From CAWIXB01 sp963839955 (lineage in GTDB: Bacteria; Actinomycetota; Actinomycetes; JACCUZ01), in the NCBI GenBank assembly GCA_963839955.1, contig CAWIXB010000001.1:2232001-2296000 (forward strand): DNA of 64,000 nucleotides, written 5' to 3'. Within the stretch, counting starts at the first letter, position 1. Each line of letters begins with the position of its first letter. The notes beneath the pieces are model-generated. The model did no database searches, was not told the DNA's origin, and saw only the letters and a list, made by a program, of their open reading frames with translations. This document shows, piece by piece, positions 57,301 to 64,000 of the stretch. A program made the translations under genes and the position numbers.

Positions 57301-57625
57301 TCGGCACCTGGACCCGGACGTAGTCGAGCGAGTCCTCGCGCTTGCTCACGGTCGCACCGAGGTCGGTCAGCCGGTTGATGACCGCGTCGTTCTGGCCGCG
57401 GTCGGCGGCGACGAGCATGGTGACCGTCCGCTCGCCGTCACGGCGAGCCTTCGCGAGGAGCTGGCGGTCCTTGCTGCCGAGCTCGCTCTTGGCGACCGGC
57501 TTCTTCTCCGGGGACGGCGCCGCAGCGGCCGGCATGGCGGTCAGCCCGCCGGCGACAAGGGCACCTAGGGCAACGAGGGCGGCCGAGCTGACAGCAGTCT
57601 TCGCGCGCAGGGACGATCGATACAT
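54323..57625 (-). CDS. Secreted S8 (subtilisin-like) serine protease
   Basis: A 1100-residue secreted protease. The signal peptide (about 1-36: MYRSSLRAKTAVSSAALVAL, then GALVAGGLTAMPAAAAP) is followed by an inhibitor-like prodomain (about 45-130). The catalytic triad is D194 in TTIGILDSGVD, H371 in SGAHGSHVAGI and S565 in FNGTSMASPQAAG. The oxyanion Asn is in FISAGNSGAG. The C-terminal 450 residues contain Ig-like and PPC-like beta domains and no sorting signal. The ATG at 57625 follows AGGA. It is monocistronic with a strong terminator. It probably digests extracellular protein for nutrition. Confidence 0.95.
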   Translation of the reverse strand: MYRSSLRAKTAVSSAALVALGALVAGGLTAMPAAAAPSPEKKPVAKSELGSKDRQLLAKARRDGERTVTMLVAADRGQNDAVINRLTDLGATVSKREDSLDYVRVQVPISKVEKAAKVDGLTAADLDEVIPLEDPRPGGETGGNGTVDPTPYPAPGAATPQSNPYMPIADTKAAQFQQANPKFDGRGTTIGILDSGVDLGNSALQTTTTGERKVTDWVTYTDPARDAAGNNLDGDPTWVYMDDQVSGPTFTFKGATYSAPAGAYRVGLFNERAPNLGGEVGNDVNRDGNPAGSVGTFAVLWDTTSNTVRVDANQNKNFSDDKAMSDYRTNFDVGAFGTDNPGTAIVESMPFVVQPDKANNAVNIGIVSGAHGSHVAGITAANKMFGGAMTGAAPGAKIKSVRVCLFVAGCTAHALVEGMIYVAQQNVDVINMSIGGLPALNDGNNTRAVLYDRLIDQYKVQMFISAGNSGAGLNTIGDPSVATKVMSVGSYITNETWKSNYGSSTVQNDNMHPFSSRGPREDGGFKPQIIAPGSAVSTVPTWQSPAGACLPHNCPVGYAMFNGTSMASPQAAGAAAALLSAAKQSRVDVEPERLRKVFNSTARFIGNYGAHAQGNGLIDVPAAWNMLKAGVKKDDTITSSVPVNTVLSGFLATPGQGQGIYDREGVKAGDSYTREYTFTRTSGGSKATYNLSWVGNDGTFSSATTISLPRGTAVKLPVSVTPATSGIHSAILNLDDPKTRGVDYQTMNTVVAADQFSVANNFAVTKSGTIARNQAKSFFYAVPAGTPAFKVDIQGGGTTPGAGQIRFLRFHPYGVGIDVNSTPNYYNPPACTPSSAATCNVGQAQSRTVTNPLAGVWEVVVEARRTSDTLEAPFSLTASILGATISPNPDVIASATAGVPVSRSYTLTNKFGAFTGRAVGGGSLGSAKRGQESIANLAQKTHPLQVTAGSSSLRATIGNTSDTAADLDLFVYNCTASGANPETLAGCTLAGQSADGDSEESVTIASPAAGAWSVLVDGFAVPAGTTTYDYVDVFVNSAFGSVSVTDSNALRPAGATWTVPGTVIANAAPAAGRVLLGGVQVRTDANVLVGSSDVVVQQVQ

Positions 57626-57754
57626 AAGCAGATCCTGCTTTCGGCAAGGTAAGGGTGCGCCCGGGTCACGGGCCGTCGGCCACCCTGGGCCCTCGGCACA
57701 CCGGAAAGCAACGTGGTCCCGATCGATTTGCACCGTTCTTTACCAAGCCAGGCG

Positions 57755-58414
57755 TCAGCGCGGCATGGCCAGGACCTTGGTCAGCAGCGGCAGGTCCTTG
57801 CCGATGACGGCGTCGACCCCGACCCGGCGGGCGTCGTCGAGCTCGGCCAGGGTGTCCACCGGCCACGTCATCACCAGCTCGGTTCGCGCGCGTAACCGGG
57901 TGACGAGGTCGGGGTCGAGCAGGGAGCGGCGCACGGACACGCCGTACGCCGGCTCGCGGTCCAGCTCGCGCAGCAACCGGGTCATCGCCCGCCTGTTGCT
58001 CGCCGACAGCACCCGTCGAACCGGCGAGGCGAACGAGTCGAGCATCCACCAGTGCTTGCTGCAGACGGTCACGGCGGAGTCCGGCGAGTGCGCGCTCAGC
58101 ACCTTGGAGACGGCCGGCGCGAGGCCGCGGTGCACGCCCTTGAGGTCCACCATCAGCCGGGGGTCGTCACCGAGCGCCGTCATCAGCTCATCGAGCTCGA
58201 TGAGAGCGAAGTCGCGTCGGCGCACCAGCTCCCACTTGTCCCAGAGGTGGGTGGGGCCGAGCAGCTTGTGGTGACGAACCTCGAGGACCCCTCGATAGGC
58301 GTGCACGTCGCACTCGACGAGGTCGACGCCGGCGTCCAGGGCCTCCCGCATGCCCGCGACCGTGTTGCCGGAGCGGTGGGCTATTGCTAGCAGCCGATCG
58401 GGACGCCTGGGCAC
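57755..58414 (-). CDS. Glycerophosphodiester phosphodiesterase family protein
   Basis: A 219-residue TIM-barrel enzyme. The N-terminal motif is LLAIAHRSGNTVAGMREALD with H13, followed by VDLVECDVHAYRGVLEVRHH (E, D and H metal ligands). Later segments are RLMVDLKG and the C-terminal VMTWPVDTLAELDDARRVGV with DAVIGKDLP. The enzyme is predicted cytoplasmic since no signal peptide is seen. It hydrolyses glycerophosphodiesters to glycerol-3-phosphate and an alcohol. The last Gly of the usual HRG motif is Ser here. It lies 10 bases downstream of the PAP2 gene. Confidence 0.88.
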   Translation of the reverse strand: MPRRPDRLLAIAHRSGNTVAGMREALDAGVDLVECDVHAYRGVLEVRHHKLLGPTHLWDKWELVRRRDFALIELDELMTALGDDPRLMVDLKGVHRGLAPAVSKVLSAHSPDSAVTVCSKHWWMLDSFASPVRRVLSASNRRAMTRLLRELDREPAYGVSVRRSLLDPDLVTRLRARTELVMTWPVDTLAELDDARRVGVDAVIGKDLPLLTKVLAMPR

Positions 58415-58424
58415 GCCCGCAACG

Positions 58425-59312
58425 CTAGTGGGAAAGACGGTCGTTCGACGTCGGAGGCCGGGGCTCCGGCAATCTGATGTCCCTGAGGTCGTGAGTGGTC
58501 GGCTGCGGAGCGCTGGCCCCGCGGGTCACCGACTCGCGGATGATTGCCGCCCTGCTGCTCGCCGCGACCGCAGCGGAGCGCTCCCGCTCGGCCCGCCGGC
58601 GCTCGAGCGGGCGCAGTGCCGCGAGGGCGCCGAGGGTCAGTGCGGCCCCGACGACACCGTCGACGACGTAGTGGTTGGCGGTGAGCACGACGGAGGTGGC
58701 CATCAGGATCGGCAGCAGCACCCCGAGCAGCCGAACCGCGCGCCAGCGCGCGTAGGTGAAGATCGCGAGCCCCATCAGCAGGTCCCAGCCCACATGCAGG
58801 CTCGGCATCGCTGCGTACTGGTTGACGAAGGCGGGCGGCTGCAGCACCCGGTAGGACGTCGAGTACTCGGTGACCGTGTCGACCAGGCCGAGGTCTGCCA
58901 GCCGCGGCGGCGCCAACGGGAAGAGGGTGAAGATGACGAGCCCGACACCACCGGAGAGCATCATCGCGTTGCGGGTGCGGCGGTAGCCCAGAGGGTGACG
59001 GAGGAAGAGCCAGCCGAGAGTCAGCACGATGACCGGCCAGTGGCCCCAGATGTAGATCCAGTTCATCACCGTCATGAGGGCCTCGGAGCCGTGCATCAGC
59101 CCCTGGAGACCGGGCTCGACGTAGATGCCGAGCGCGCGTTCGAAGTCGACCACGCGGTCGGCGTTCTCGTCGGCCACCTCGATGTTGGTGCTGGTGATGC
59201 CGCGCACCCCGAAGTAGACGACGACGCCACTCAGGAGCAGGGGCAGCTCACGGGCGAGACTGAACCAGCGCGCACGCTTCGGCGCTTGGGTCACGGGGCT
59301 CGCGACGGTCAT
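58425..59312 (-). CDS. PAP2-superfamily membrane phosphatase/transferase
   Basis: A 295-residue protein with about six helices. The phosphatase motifs are AMPSLHVGWDLLMGLAIF and VVLTANHYVVDGVVGAALTL, matching the PSLHV and H...D halves of the PAP2/AUR1-like (inositol phosphorylceramide synthase type) branch. The C-terminal 60 residues are basic and cytoplasmic. The substrate is probably a lipid phosphate. It is co-transcribed with the GDPD gene. Confidence 0.88.
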   Translation of the reverse strand: MTVASPVTQAPKRARWFSLARELPLLLSGVVVYFGVRGITSTNIEVADENADRVVDFERALGIYVEPGLQGLMHGSEALMTVMNWIYIWGHWPVIVLTLGWLFLRHPLGYRRTRNAMMLSGGVGLVIFTLFPLAPPRLADLGLVDTVTEYSTSYRVLQPPAFVNQYAAMPSLHVGWDLLMGLAIFTYARWRAVRLLGVLLPILMATSVVLTANHYVVDGVVGAALTLGALAALRPLERRRAERERSAAVAASSRAAIIRESVTRGASAPQPTTHDLRDIRLPEPRPPTSNDRLSH

Positions 59313-59447
59313 TCCCTCACCCCCAGGCGCTGGTCCCTCAGGGTCGCACTTCCTCAGCGATCACGACACTGAATTCTGCAATCGCGGGGGACCCGAATTT
59401 GTTCCTGCTTTCGGCCACGCGGCTGCCGATCCGCGACCCACGTCAGT

Positions 59448-59551
59448 GATCGCACCCAGCCCCCACAAAGGCACCGGAACTGGGTCACCCGCGCCGTTTC
59501 CGAGCGCGCAGCCCGTCGGGCGTTCCGGCCTTGTGGGGGCGCGTTGCGATC
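59448..59551 (+). repeat. 104-bp element with terminal inverted repeats (family C, copy 2)
   Basis: The left end GATCGCACCCAGCCCCCACA pairs with the right end TTGTGGGGGCGCGTTGCGAT plus C. The interior GGGTCACCCGCG corresponds to GGGTCACCCCG in the copy at 36267-36372. Its last base is the first base of the stop-codon complement of the following membrane-protein gene. Confidence 0.75.
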
Positions 59552-60450
59552 TAGGCGAAGGCGGCGGCGCTGCGGGCCCGCAGTCGGCGGATCAGGAAGC
59601 TGCCCCCGCCGAGGAGGAGGGCCGGCAGCCACGCCAGCAGTGCGGTCAGCGCGACCGCGCCGATCGCCATGGGCCAGGTCAGGCCCAGGGATGCCAGTCC
59701 GACGACGAGCGCGCCTTCACGGGCGCTGGCACCGTGCATGCCGGGCACGATGCCCGCGACTTGGCAGGCGCCGAAGACGCCGAGGAGCTTGAGAGGGTCG
59801 ACTGCCCCGCCCATCGCGGCGACGGTGCCCATCAGCATGAGCATGATCGTGATCTGGTAGCACATCGAGAGCGCCACGCCCTTGACGACGACGCGCGGCG
59901 GCGGCAGTGGGCGGTCGGCGAGCAGGTTCGGGCGAAGCCGGCGAACGGCGAAGGCGACCAGCAGCCCGACGGCGGCGATGCTCACGACCGCGATGAGGAT
60001 GCGCGGGGGGAGCGACGCGCCGGCTATGACCACGAAGACGGTGAGCCCGATGGCGCCGACGAGGCGGTCGAGCGCGACCTCGGCAAGGGCCGACGTGCGG
60101 TTCATGCCGACTTTCTGCAGTTTGTGCATCCGCCACAGATCGGCACCAGCGTGGGCCGGAGAGATCAGGCCGAGCAGCTCGCTCTCGGCGTAGATGCGAA
60201 GGTGCCAGCGACGCTTCTGGCCACCGCTCGACAACGCGTGCCAGCGCAAGGGGCAGAGGACGTACTTGCCGAACGCCCAGGGCAGCAAACCCACGAGGGC
60301 GGGCAGCCAGGAGGCCTGCGGCACGCGCTCGAAACTCCAGAGCGACACGCCGACGGCGACGAGAAGCAGCGCTCCTCGTAGCCACGGGTTGTGCAGCATC
60401 CGGGCCACTCTCGGCAACCTCGTCCGGGCCGCACTCGGCATCGTCGTCAC
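59551..60450 (-). CDS. YbhN/lysylphosphatidylglycerol synthase TM-domain family protein
   Basis: A 299-residue polytopic protein (about seven or eight helices) with LLGLISPAHAGADLWRMHKL, a variant of the family G-x-x-x-P-G-x-x-G region, and GIVPGMHGASAREGALVVGL. Family members flip or transfer lipids, and many have no aminoacyl-transferase domain, as here. GTG at 60450 (after AGGAG) or ATG at 60441 are possible starts. A much longer open frame upstream overlaps the carotenoid genes and is rejected. It is divergent from the carotenoid cluster. Confidence 0.82.
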   Translation of the reverse strand: MTTMPSAARTRLPRVARMLHNPWLRGALLLVAVGVSLWSFERVPQASWLPALVGLLPWAFGKYVLCPLRWHALSSGGQKRRWHLRIYAESELLGLISPAHAGADLWRMHKLQKVGMNRTSALAEVALDRLVGAIGLTVFVVIAGASLPPRILIAVVSIAAVGLLVAFAVRRLRPNLLADRPLPPPRVVVKGVALSMCYQITIMLMLMGTVAAMGGAVDPLKLLGVFGACQVAGIVPGMHGASAREGALVVGLASLGLTWPMAIGAVALTALLAWLPALLLGGGSFLIRRLRARSAAAFA

Positions 60451-60603
60451 GGCGATGTCTACTCCTGCTTCATGCGGACGTCGGGCGCCCGTAGGTAGGT
60501 GGCGGTGATTGAGGGTCCCTACCCATGTCGACGGGGTGTTCATGCACCTTGACCAGATTCCGTCGCGAAAATGCCTCCCCGGGCGCGTCGTAGGGTCCCC
60601 TTC

Positions 60604-61299
60604 GTGAGCGGGGTGCCGGCGCTGGTGACGGTGCATGTGTGGGGCGTGTCGGCGCGCCGCGTGCCCGCGGCGGTGGCCCGGATGGGCCTCGATCGGCGGC
60701 CGTTGCGCCACACGCCCGGGCTGCGGTTCGCCAAACTTCTCGGGACCGGTGGCGGGCAGACGTTCACGCTGCGTGACGCCGACCCGCGTCACTGGGGACT
60801 GCTCGCATGCTGGGACTCCCCCGATGCGGCGGCCGCGTTCGAGACCTCGCGCACTGCGCATGCATGGGGTCGGCTCGCCGACGAGCGGCTGCTCGTCGGG
60901 ATGCGCCCGCTTGCGAGCCGAGGCGCGTGGTCGCGCCGGGCGCCGTTCGGTGACCCGTCGCCGACGCCGTACGACGGGCCCGTCGCCGCCGTGACCCGGG
61001 CTCGCCTCGCCGTCGGAAAGGCGGTGACCTTCTGGCGCGCCGTGCCACCTGTCTCCACCGATCTGCGACGAGCGCCCGGCCTGCGCTTCTCCGTCGGCAT
61101 CGGTGAGGCCCCGCTCGGGCTGCAGGGCACCTTCAGCCTCTGGGACGCGCCGGATGCGCTGACCGGGTTCGCGCACCGGCGGGCGCCCCACGTCGAGGCC
61201 GTCCGCCGTACCGCCGAGGTGGGGTGGTACGCCGAGGAGCTGTTCGCTCGTTTCGCGGTCCTGTCGGTGCAGGGCACCTTCGGCGGCCGTCCCGTCTGA
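60604..61299 (+). CDS. Spheroidene monooxygenase (CrtA)-like protein
   Basis: A 231-residue protein starting VSGVPALVTVHVWGVSARRV. The family block is RMGLDRRPLRHTPGLRFAKL followed by LGTGGGQTFTLRDADPRHWG and LLACWDSPDAAAAFE, repeated in weaker form in the C-terminal half (RAPGLRFSVGIGEAPLGLQG). CrtA-type enzymes introduce keto groups into acyclic carotenoids. The neighbouring desaturase-like and CruF genes support a carotenoid role. An ATG at 60571 is an alternative start. The substrate is inferred from family only. Confidence 0.75.
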   Translation: MSGVPALVTVHVWGVSARRVPAAVARMGLDRRPLRHTPGLRFAKLLGTGGGQTFTLRDADPRHWGLLACWDSPDAAAAFETSRTAHAWGRLADERLLVGMRPLASRGAWSRRAPFGDPSPTPYDGPVAAVTRARLAVGKAVTFWRAVPPVSTDLRRAPGLRFSVGIGEAPLGLQGTFSLWDAPDALTGFAHRRAPHVEAVRRTAEVGWYAEELFARFAVLSVQGTFGGRPV

Positions 61300-61338
61300 G
61301 CACCACGCACCCGTCGGTGCGTTCCTAGACTTCGCGGC

Positions 61339-62898
61339 ATGACGGCGCAGCAGCGGGACGTGGTGGTCGTCGGCAGCGGCCACAACGCGCTCGTGGCCGC
61401 GTGCTACCTCGCCCGCGAGGGGCTCGACGTCGAGGTCGTCGAGCGCGACACGGTGCTCGGCGGAGCGGTGTCGACGGTCGAGCGCTGGCCCGGCTACCTC
61501 GTCGACCGGGGGTCGAGCACGCACATCATGGTGCGCCACACGACGATCCTCGGAGAGCTGCGGCTCGACGAGTGCGGCCTCGCCTACCTCGACATGGACC
61601 CGTGGGGGTTCGCACCGTTCGGGCCACCCGACGAGCAACGGGCCATCACGTTCCACGTCGACCTCGACCGCACCTGCTCGTCGATCGCCGACGTCTGCGG
61701 CGAGCGGGACGCCGAGGCCTACCGTGCGTTCGCGACGGACTGGGGCGCGCGCAACGCCGCCGTCTTCGCGGCCTTCCAGGACGTGCCGACGGCGGGCCGG
61801 CTCGGGCGCCACCTCTGGGGTGCGGGCAAAGCGACGGACGTCGGCGGCCTCGAGATGTCGCGACAGTTCCTGCAGCCCGGCGACCAGCTGCTCGACGAGC
61901 ACTTCCACGACGAGCGGCTCAAGACGGCACTGGCCTGGATGGGGTCGCAGTCCGGTCCGCCGATGCACGAGGTCGGTACCGCAGACCTCGTCGGGTGGAC
62001 CGCGATGTTGCACCGCATCGCGCCCGGACGCGCGGTCGGCGGGTCCGGCGCGTTGACCGTGGCACTCGCCGAGCGACTTCGCCGGCTCGGCGGCACGGTG
62101 CGGCTCGGTGACGGTGCCGCGCAGATCACCCGGAGCGGTGACCGGGTCACCGGCGTACGGACCGACTCGGGCGAGCACATCGCGGCACGGGCCGTCGTTG
62201 CCGGCTGCCATGTGCTGACGACGCTGGAACTGCTCGGCGACGAGACGCTGCTGACTCGGGCGACCACGGCGGTGCGTGTCGGCAACGGTCTCGGCATGGT
62301 GGTGCGGCTCGCCACCACGGCACTGCCGAACTACCCGGCGAAGGGTGACGGGTCGGCGTACGCCGCGATGCAGCTTCTCGCACCGAGCCGCGCGCACCTG
62401 CGGGCGGCGTACGGCGAGTTCAGCAGCGGCCGCGCGCCGACCGAGCCCGCGGTGCTCGTGATGACGCCGACCGCGCTCGATCCGTCGATCGCGCCGCCCG
62501 ACCGGCATGTTGTGACGGCCTGGGCGCAGTGGCATCCCTACCAACTCGCCGACGAGTCGTCGTGGGACGACATCGGCGGGCGCGAAGGTGACAAGATCGT
62601 CGAGCAGGTGGAGAAGGCCGCACCTGGCTTCGCGTCGAGTGTCGAACACGTGCACGTGCAGACGCCGCTCGACCTCGAGCGCGAGCTGGGTCTGCGACGC
62701 GGCAACGTCATGCACGTGGAGATGGGGCTGGACGCGATGTTCTGCTATCGCCCGCTGCCCGAGCTGGCGGGTTACCGTACGCCGGTGCGCGGCCTCTATC
62801 TCACCGGCGCGTCGACACATCCTGGCGGCGGTGTCTTCGGTGCGTCGGGTCGCATCGCGGCAGGCGTCGTCGTCGCACAGCGGAGACGGTGGCGGTGA
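61339..62898 (+). CDS. FAD-dependent phytoene dehydrogenase-like oxidoreductase (CrtI/CrtO type)
   Basis: A 519-residue flavoprotein. The N-terminal dinucleotide fold is VVVVGSGHNALVAACYLARE followed by GLDVEVVERDTVLGGAVSTV. The C-terminal FAD segment is GLYLTGASTHPGGGVFGASG. The GSGHNAL form is typical of the CrtO/PYROXD2 branch, which includes carotenoid ketolases and desaturases. It sits 39 bases downstream of the CrtA-like gene and overlaps the CruF-like gene. The exact reaction (desaturation, ketolation or isomerisation) cannot be told from sequence. Confidence 0.82.
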   Translation: MTAQQRDVVVVGSGHNALVAACYLAREGLDVEVVERDTVLGGAVSTVERWPGYLVDRGSSTHIMVRHTTILGELRLDECGLAYLDMDPWGFAPFGPPDEQRAITFHVDLDRTCSSIADVCGERDAEAYRAFATDWGARNAAVFAAFQDVPTAGRLGRHLWGAGKATDVGGLEMSRQFLQPGDQLLDEHFHDERLKTALAWMGSQSGPPMHEVGTADLVGWTAMLHRIAPGRAVGGSGALTVALAERLRRLGGTVRLGDGAAQITRSGDRVTGVRTDSGEHIAARAVVAGCHVLTTLELLGDETLLTRATTAVRVGNGLGMVVRLATTALPNYPAKGDGSAYAAMQLLAPSRAHLRAAYGEFSSGRAPTEPAVLVMTPTALDPSIAPPDRHVVTAWAQWHPYQLADESSWDDIGGREGDKIVEQVEKAAPGFASSVEHVHVQTPLDLERELGLRRGNVMHVEMGLDAMFCYRPLPELAGYRTPVRGLYLTGASTHPGGGVFGASGRIAAGVVVAQRRRWR

Positions 62899-63698
62899 GC
62901 GCGGGTGTCGGCATGACTCGTGCCTACGACGTCATCGGGCGCCGCGGCCGACCGGCCGGCGCACGAGCCGCCGTCCCATGGCTGCTCACTGTTGCCGGGA
63001 TAGCAACCCAGATCGCCTACCCCCTGGTCGACGGCGACGTGCTGCGTCGCGTGACGATCGCGTCGGTGGTGCTGTTCTTCGCCGCAGGGGTGACGCACGC
63101 AGCCGCGCACCGCGGCCTGGGATTCGCGGTCGGGCTGGTCGCGATCTCCGCCGGTGGCGGGTTCGCGGTCGAAGCCGTCGGTGTGCGCACCGGCATCCCG
63201 TTCGGCGACTACGCCTACGCCGACACGTTGGGCCCGCAGGTGCTCGGCGTGCCAGTCGCGGTCCCGCTCGCGTGGACGATGATGGCCTACCCCGTCCTGC
63301 TGGCCGCCCGCCGGATCACCCGTCGCCTGGTCGCGTTGGTCGGCGGCTTCGGGCTGGCCGCCTGGGACGTCTTCCTCGACCCGCAGATGGTCGACGACGG
63401 GCACTGGACCTGGGCCCATCCCTCGCCGTCGCTGCCCGGGATCGACGGTGTCCCGCTGACCAACCATCTCGGCTGGCTGCTCGTCTCGGTGCTGATGATC
63501 GGCGCGCTCGACCTGGCGCTCCCGCGCGACCGGGGGTCCGAGGCGGTGCCGGCGGTGCTGTTGGTGTGGACGCTTGTCGGGTCGGTGCTCGGCAACGTGT
63601 TCTGGTTCGGCGAGACCTCGGTCGCCATCACCGGCGGCGTCGCGATGGGGTTGTTCGTGCTCCCCTACCTCTGGTCGCTGTGGCAGTCTCGGCCCTGA
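62895..63698 (+). CDS. cruF: CruF-like carotenoid 1,2-hydratase
   Basis: A 267-residue membrane protein with about seven helices. The family motif TGIPFGDYAYADTLGPQVLG is followed by GVPVAVPLAWTMMAYPVLLA, AAWDVFLDPQMVDDGHWTWA and GVPLTNHLGWLLVSVLMIGA. CruF hydrates the terminal double bond of acyclic carotenoids (C-1'-hydroxylation), preparing them for glycosylation. The GTG at 62895 overlaps the previous stop (GTGA); a GTG at 62889 is also open. The next gene is a glycosyltransferase, as in known cruF-cruG pairs. Confidence 0.85.
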   Translation: MSAGVGMTRAYDVIGRRGRPAGARAAVPWLLTVAGIATQIAYPLVDGDVLRRVTIASVVLFFAAGVTHAAAHRGLGFAVGLVAISAGGGFAVEAVGVRTGIPFGDYAYADTLGPQVLGVPVAVPLAWTMMAYPVLLAARRITRRLVALVGGFGLAAWDVFLDPQMVDDGHWTWAHPSPSLPGIDGVPLTNHLGWLLVSVLMIGALDLALPRDRGSEAVPAVLLVWTLVGSVLGNVFWFGETSVAITGGVAMGLFVLPYLWSLWQSRP

Positions 63699-64000
63699 GC
63701 CGGCTCGGCAGCGCTCTCACCACTGTCGGGACGTCGCTTGCCGTGCTGGGCACCGCGCATGCTGCGTGGAACCTCCGGCTGCTGCGGGTGCCGCCCGCCG
63801 ACCCCCCGGAGGTCGCCGAGCCGGTCATGCTGTTGCTGCCGGTGCGCGACGAGGCGGAGCGTGTCGGGCCGTGCCTGCGGTCCTTGCTGGCGCAGACGGG
63901 CGTCCGCCACCTGAAGGTCCTGGTGCTCGACGACGAGTCGAGCGACGGGACGGCCGACGTCGTCCGCCAGGTGGCGCGCGATGACCCGCGGGTGCGGGTG
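63680..64000 (+). CDS. Family 2 glycosyltransferase, CruG-like (partial, C-terminus outside window)
   Basis: The first 107 codons start at a GTG 19 bases inside cruF: VAVSALSRLGSALTTVGTSL. A membrane-anchor-like segment is followed by PVMLLLPVRDEAERVGPCLR and VLVLDDESSDGTADVVRQVA, the GT2 donor-binding motifs (the DDxSxDGT loop). CruG is the 2'-O-glycosyltransferase that follows CruF in myxoxanthophyll-type pathways, so this function is inferred from context. Confidence 0.8.
   Translation, partial: MAVSALSRLGSALTTVGTSLAVLGTAHAAWNLRLLRVPPADPPEVAEPVMLLLPVRDEAERVGPCLRSLLAQTGVRHLKVLVLDDESSDGTADVVRQVARDDPRVRV

Noticed and set aside
55442..57568. Plus-strand open frame of 708 codons opposite the S8 protease
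   Set aside because: Antisense shadow of a gene with an intact catalytic triad and signal peptide.
60451..62820. N-terminal extension of the YbhN-like protein across the carotenoid genes
   Set aside because: The extension is antisense to CrtA-like and CrtI-like coding sequence and has no membrane or domain features; a ribosome-binding site supports a start near 60450.

Overview
The window looks like chromosome of a high-GC actinobacterium, most likely Nocardioides or a close relative in the Nocardioidaceae. The base composition is strongly GC-rich and GTG starts are frequent. The dcw cluster has actinobacterial accessory genes (sepF, yggT, divIVA downstream of ftsZ), ileS sits behind a translational-type T-box, and a dnaE2 operon carries an actinobacterial LexA palindrome. 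I saw no rRNA or tRNA genes, CRISPR array, prophage or insertion sequence.

Layout. 1-3146 (minus): a GNAT acetyltransferase cut by the window edge, an RluA/RluD-type pseudouridine synthase, lspA, and a TraR/DksA zinc-finger protein with a histone H1-like tail. 3463-11799: a small ORF plus LuxR-type response regulator, an MmpL transporter, a nuclease-like gene flanked by palindromes, and a two-component locus with one intact kinase, one apparent pseudokinase and a receiver-only regulator. 11889-12753: two small divergent genes with matching promoter motifs. 12772-16118: T-box and ileS. 16869-36118 (minus): the whole division and cell-wall cluster, transcribed mraZ, 47-aa membrane protein, rsmH, ftsL, ftsI, murE, murF, mraY, murD, ftsW, murG, murC, ftsQ, ftsZ, pgeF, yggS, sepF, yggT, divIVA, with many 4-base stop/start overlaps. 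36438-45498 (plus): two consecutive MoxR/DUF58 modules, one with a DUF4129 protein and one with a TgpA-like transglutaminase.

45542-53344 (minus): DUF3040 protein, a dinB broken by at least six frameshifts, a methyltransferase, and an apparent SOS operon of DUF6504 protein, SAV_6107-type HEPN protein and DnaE2 behind overlapping LexA palindromes. 53576-60450: YbaK-type deacylase, a large secreted S8 protease, a GDPD phosphodiesterase, a PAP2 membrane protein and a YbhN-like membrane protein. 60604-64000 (plus): a carotenoid tailoring cluster (CrtA-like, CrtI/CrtO-like, CruF-like, and a glycosyltransferase cut by the window edge).

The unexplained DNA is mostly in repeats. There are three dispersed families: an 85-bp hairpin element with an invariant tail (three full copies and one partial), a 45-50-bp palindrome (three copies, two flanking the nuclease-like gene), and a 104-106-bp element with terminal inverted repeats (two copies). 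Several short tandem repeats lie in coding and leader regions. The strongest candidates for follow-up are the 85-bp element with its flanking duplications, the LexA-controlled DnaE2/HEPN/DUF6504 operon next to the broken dinB, and the kinase/pseudokinase pair.
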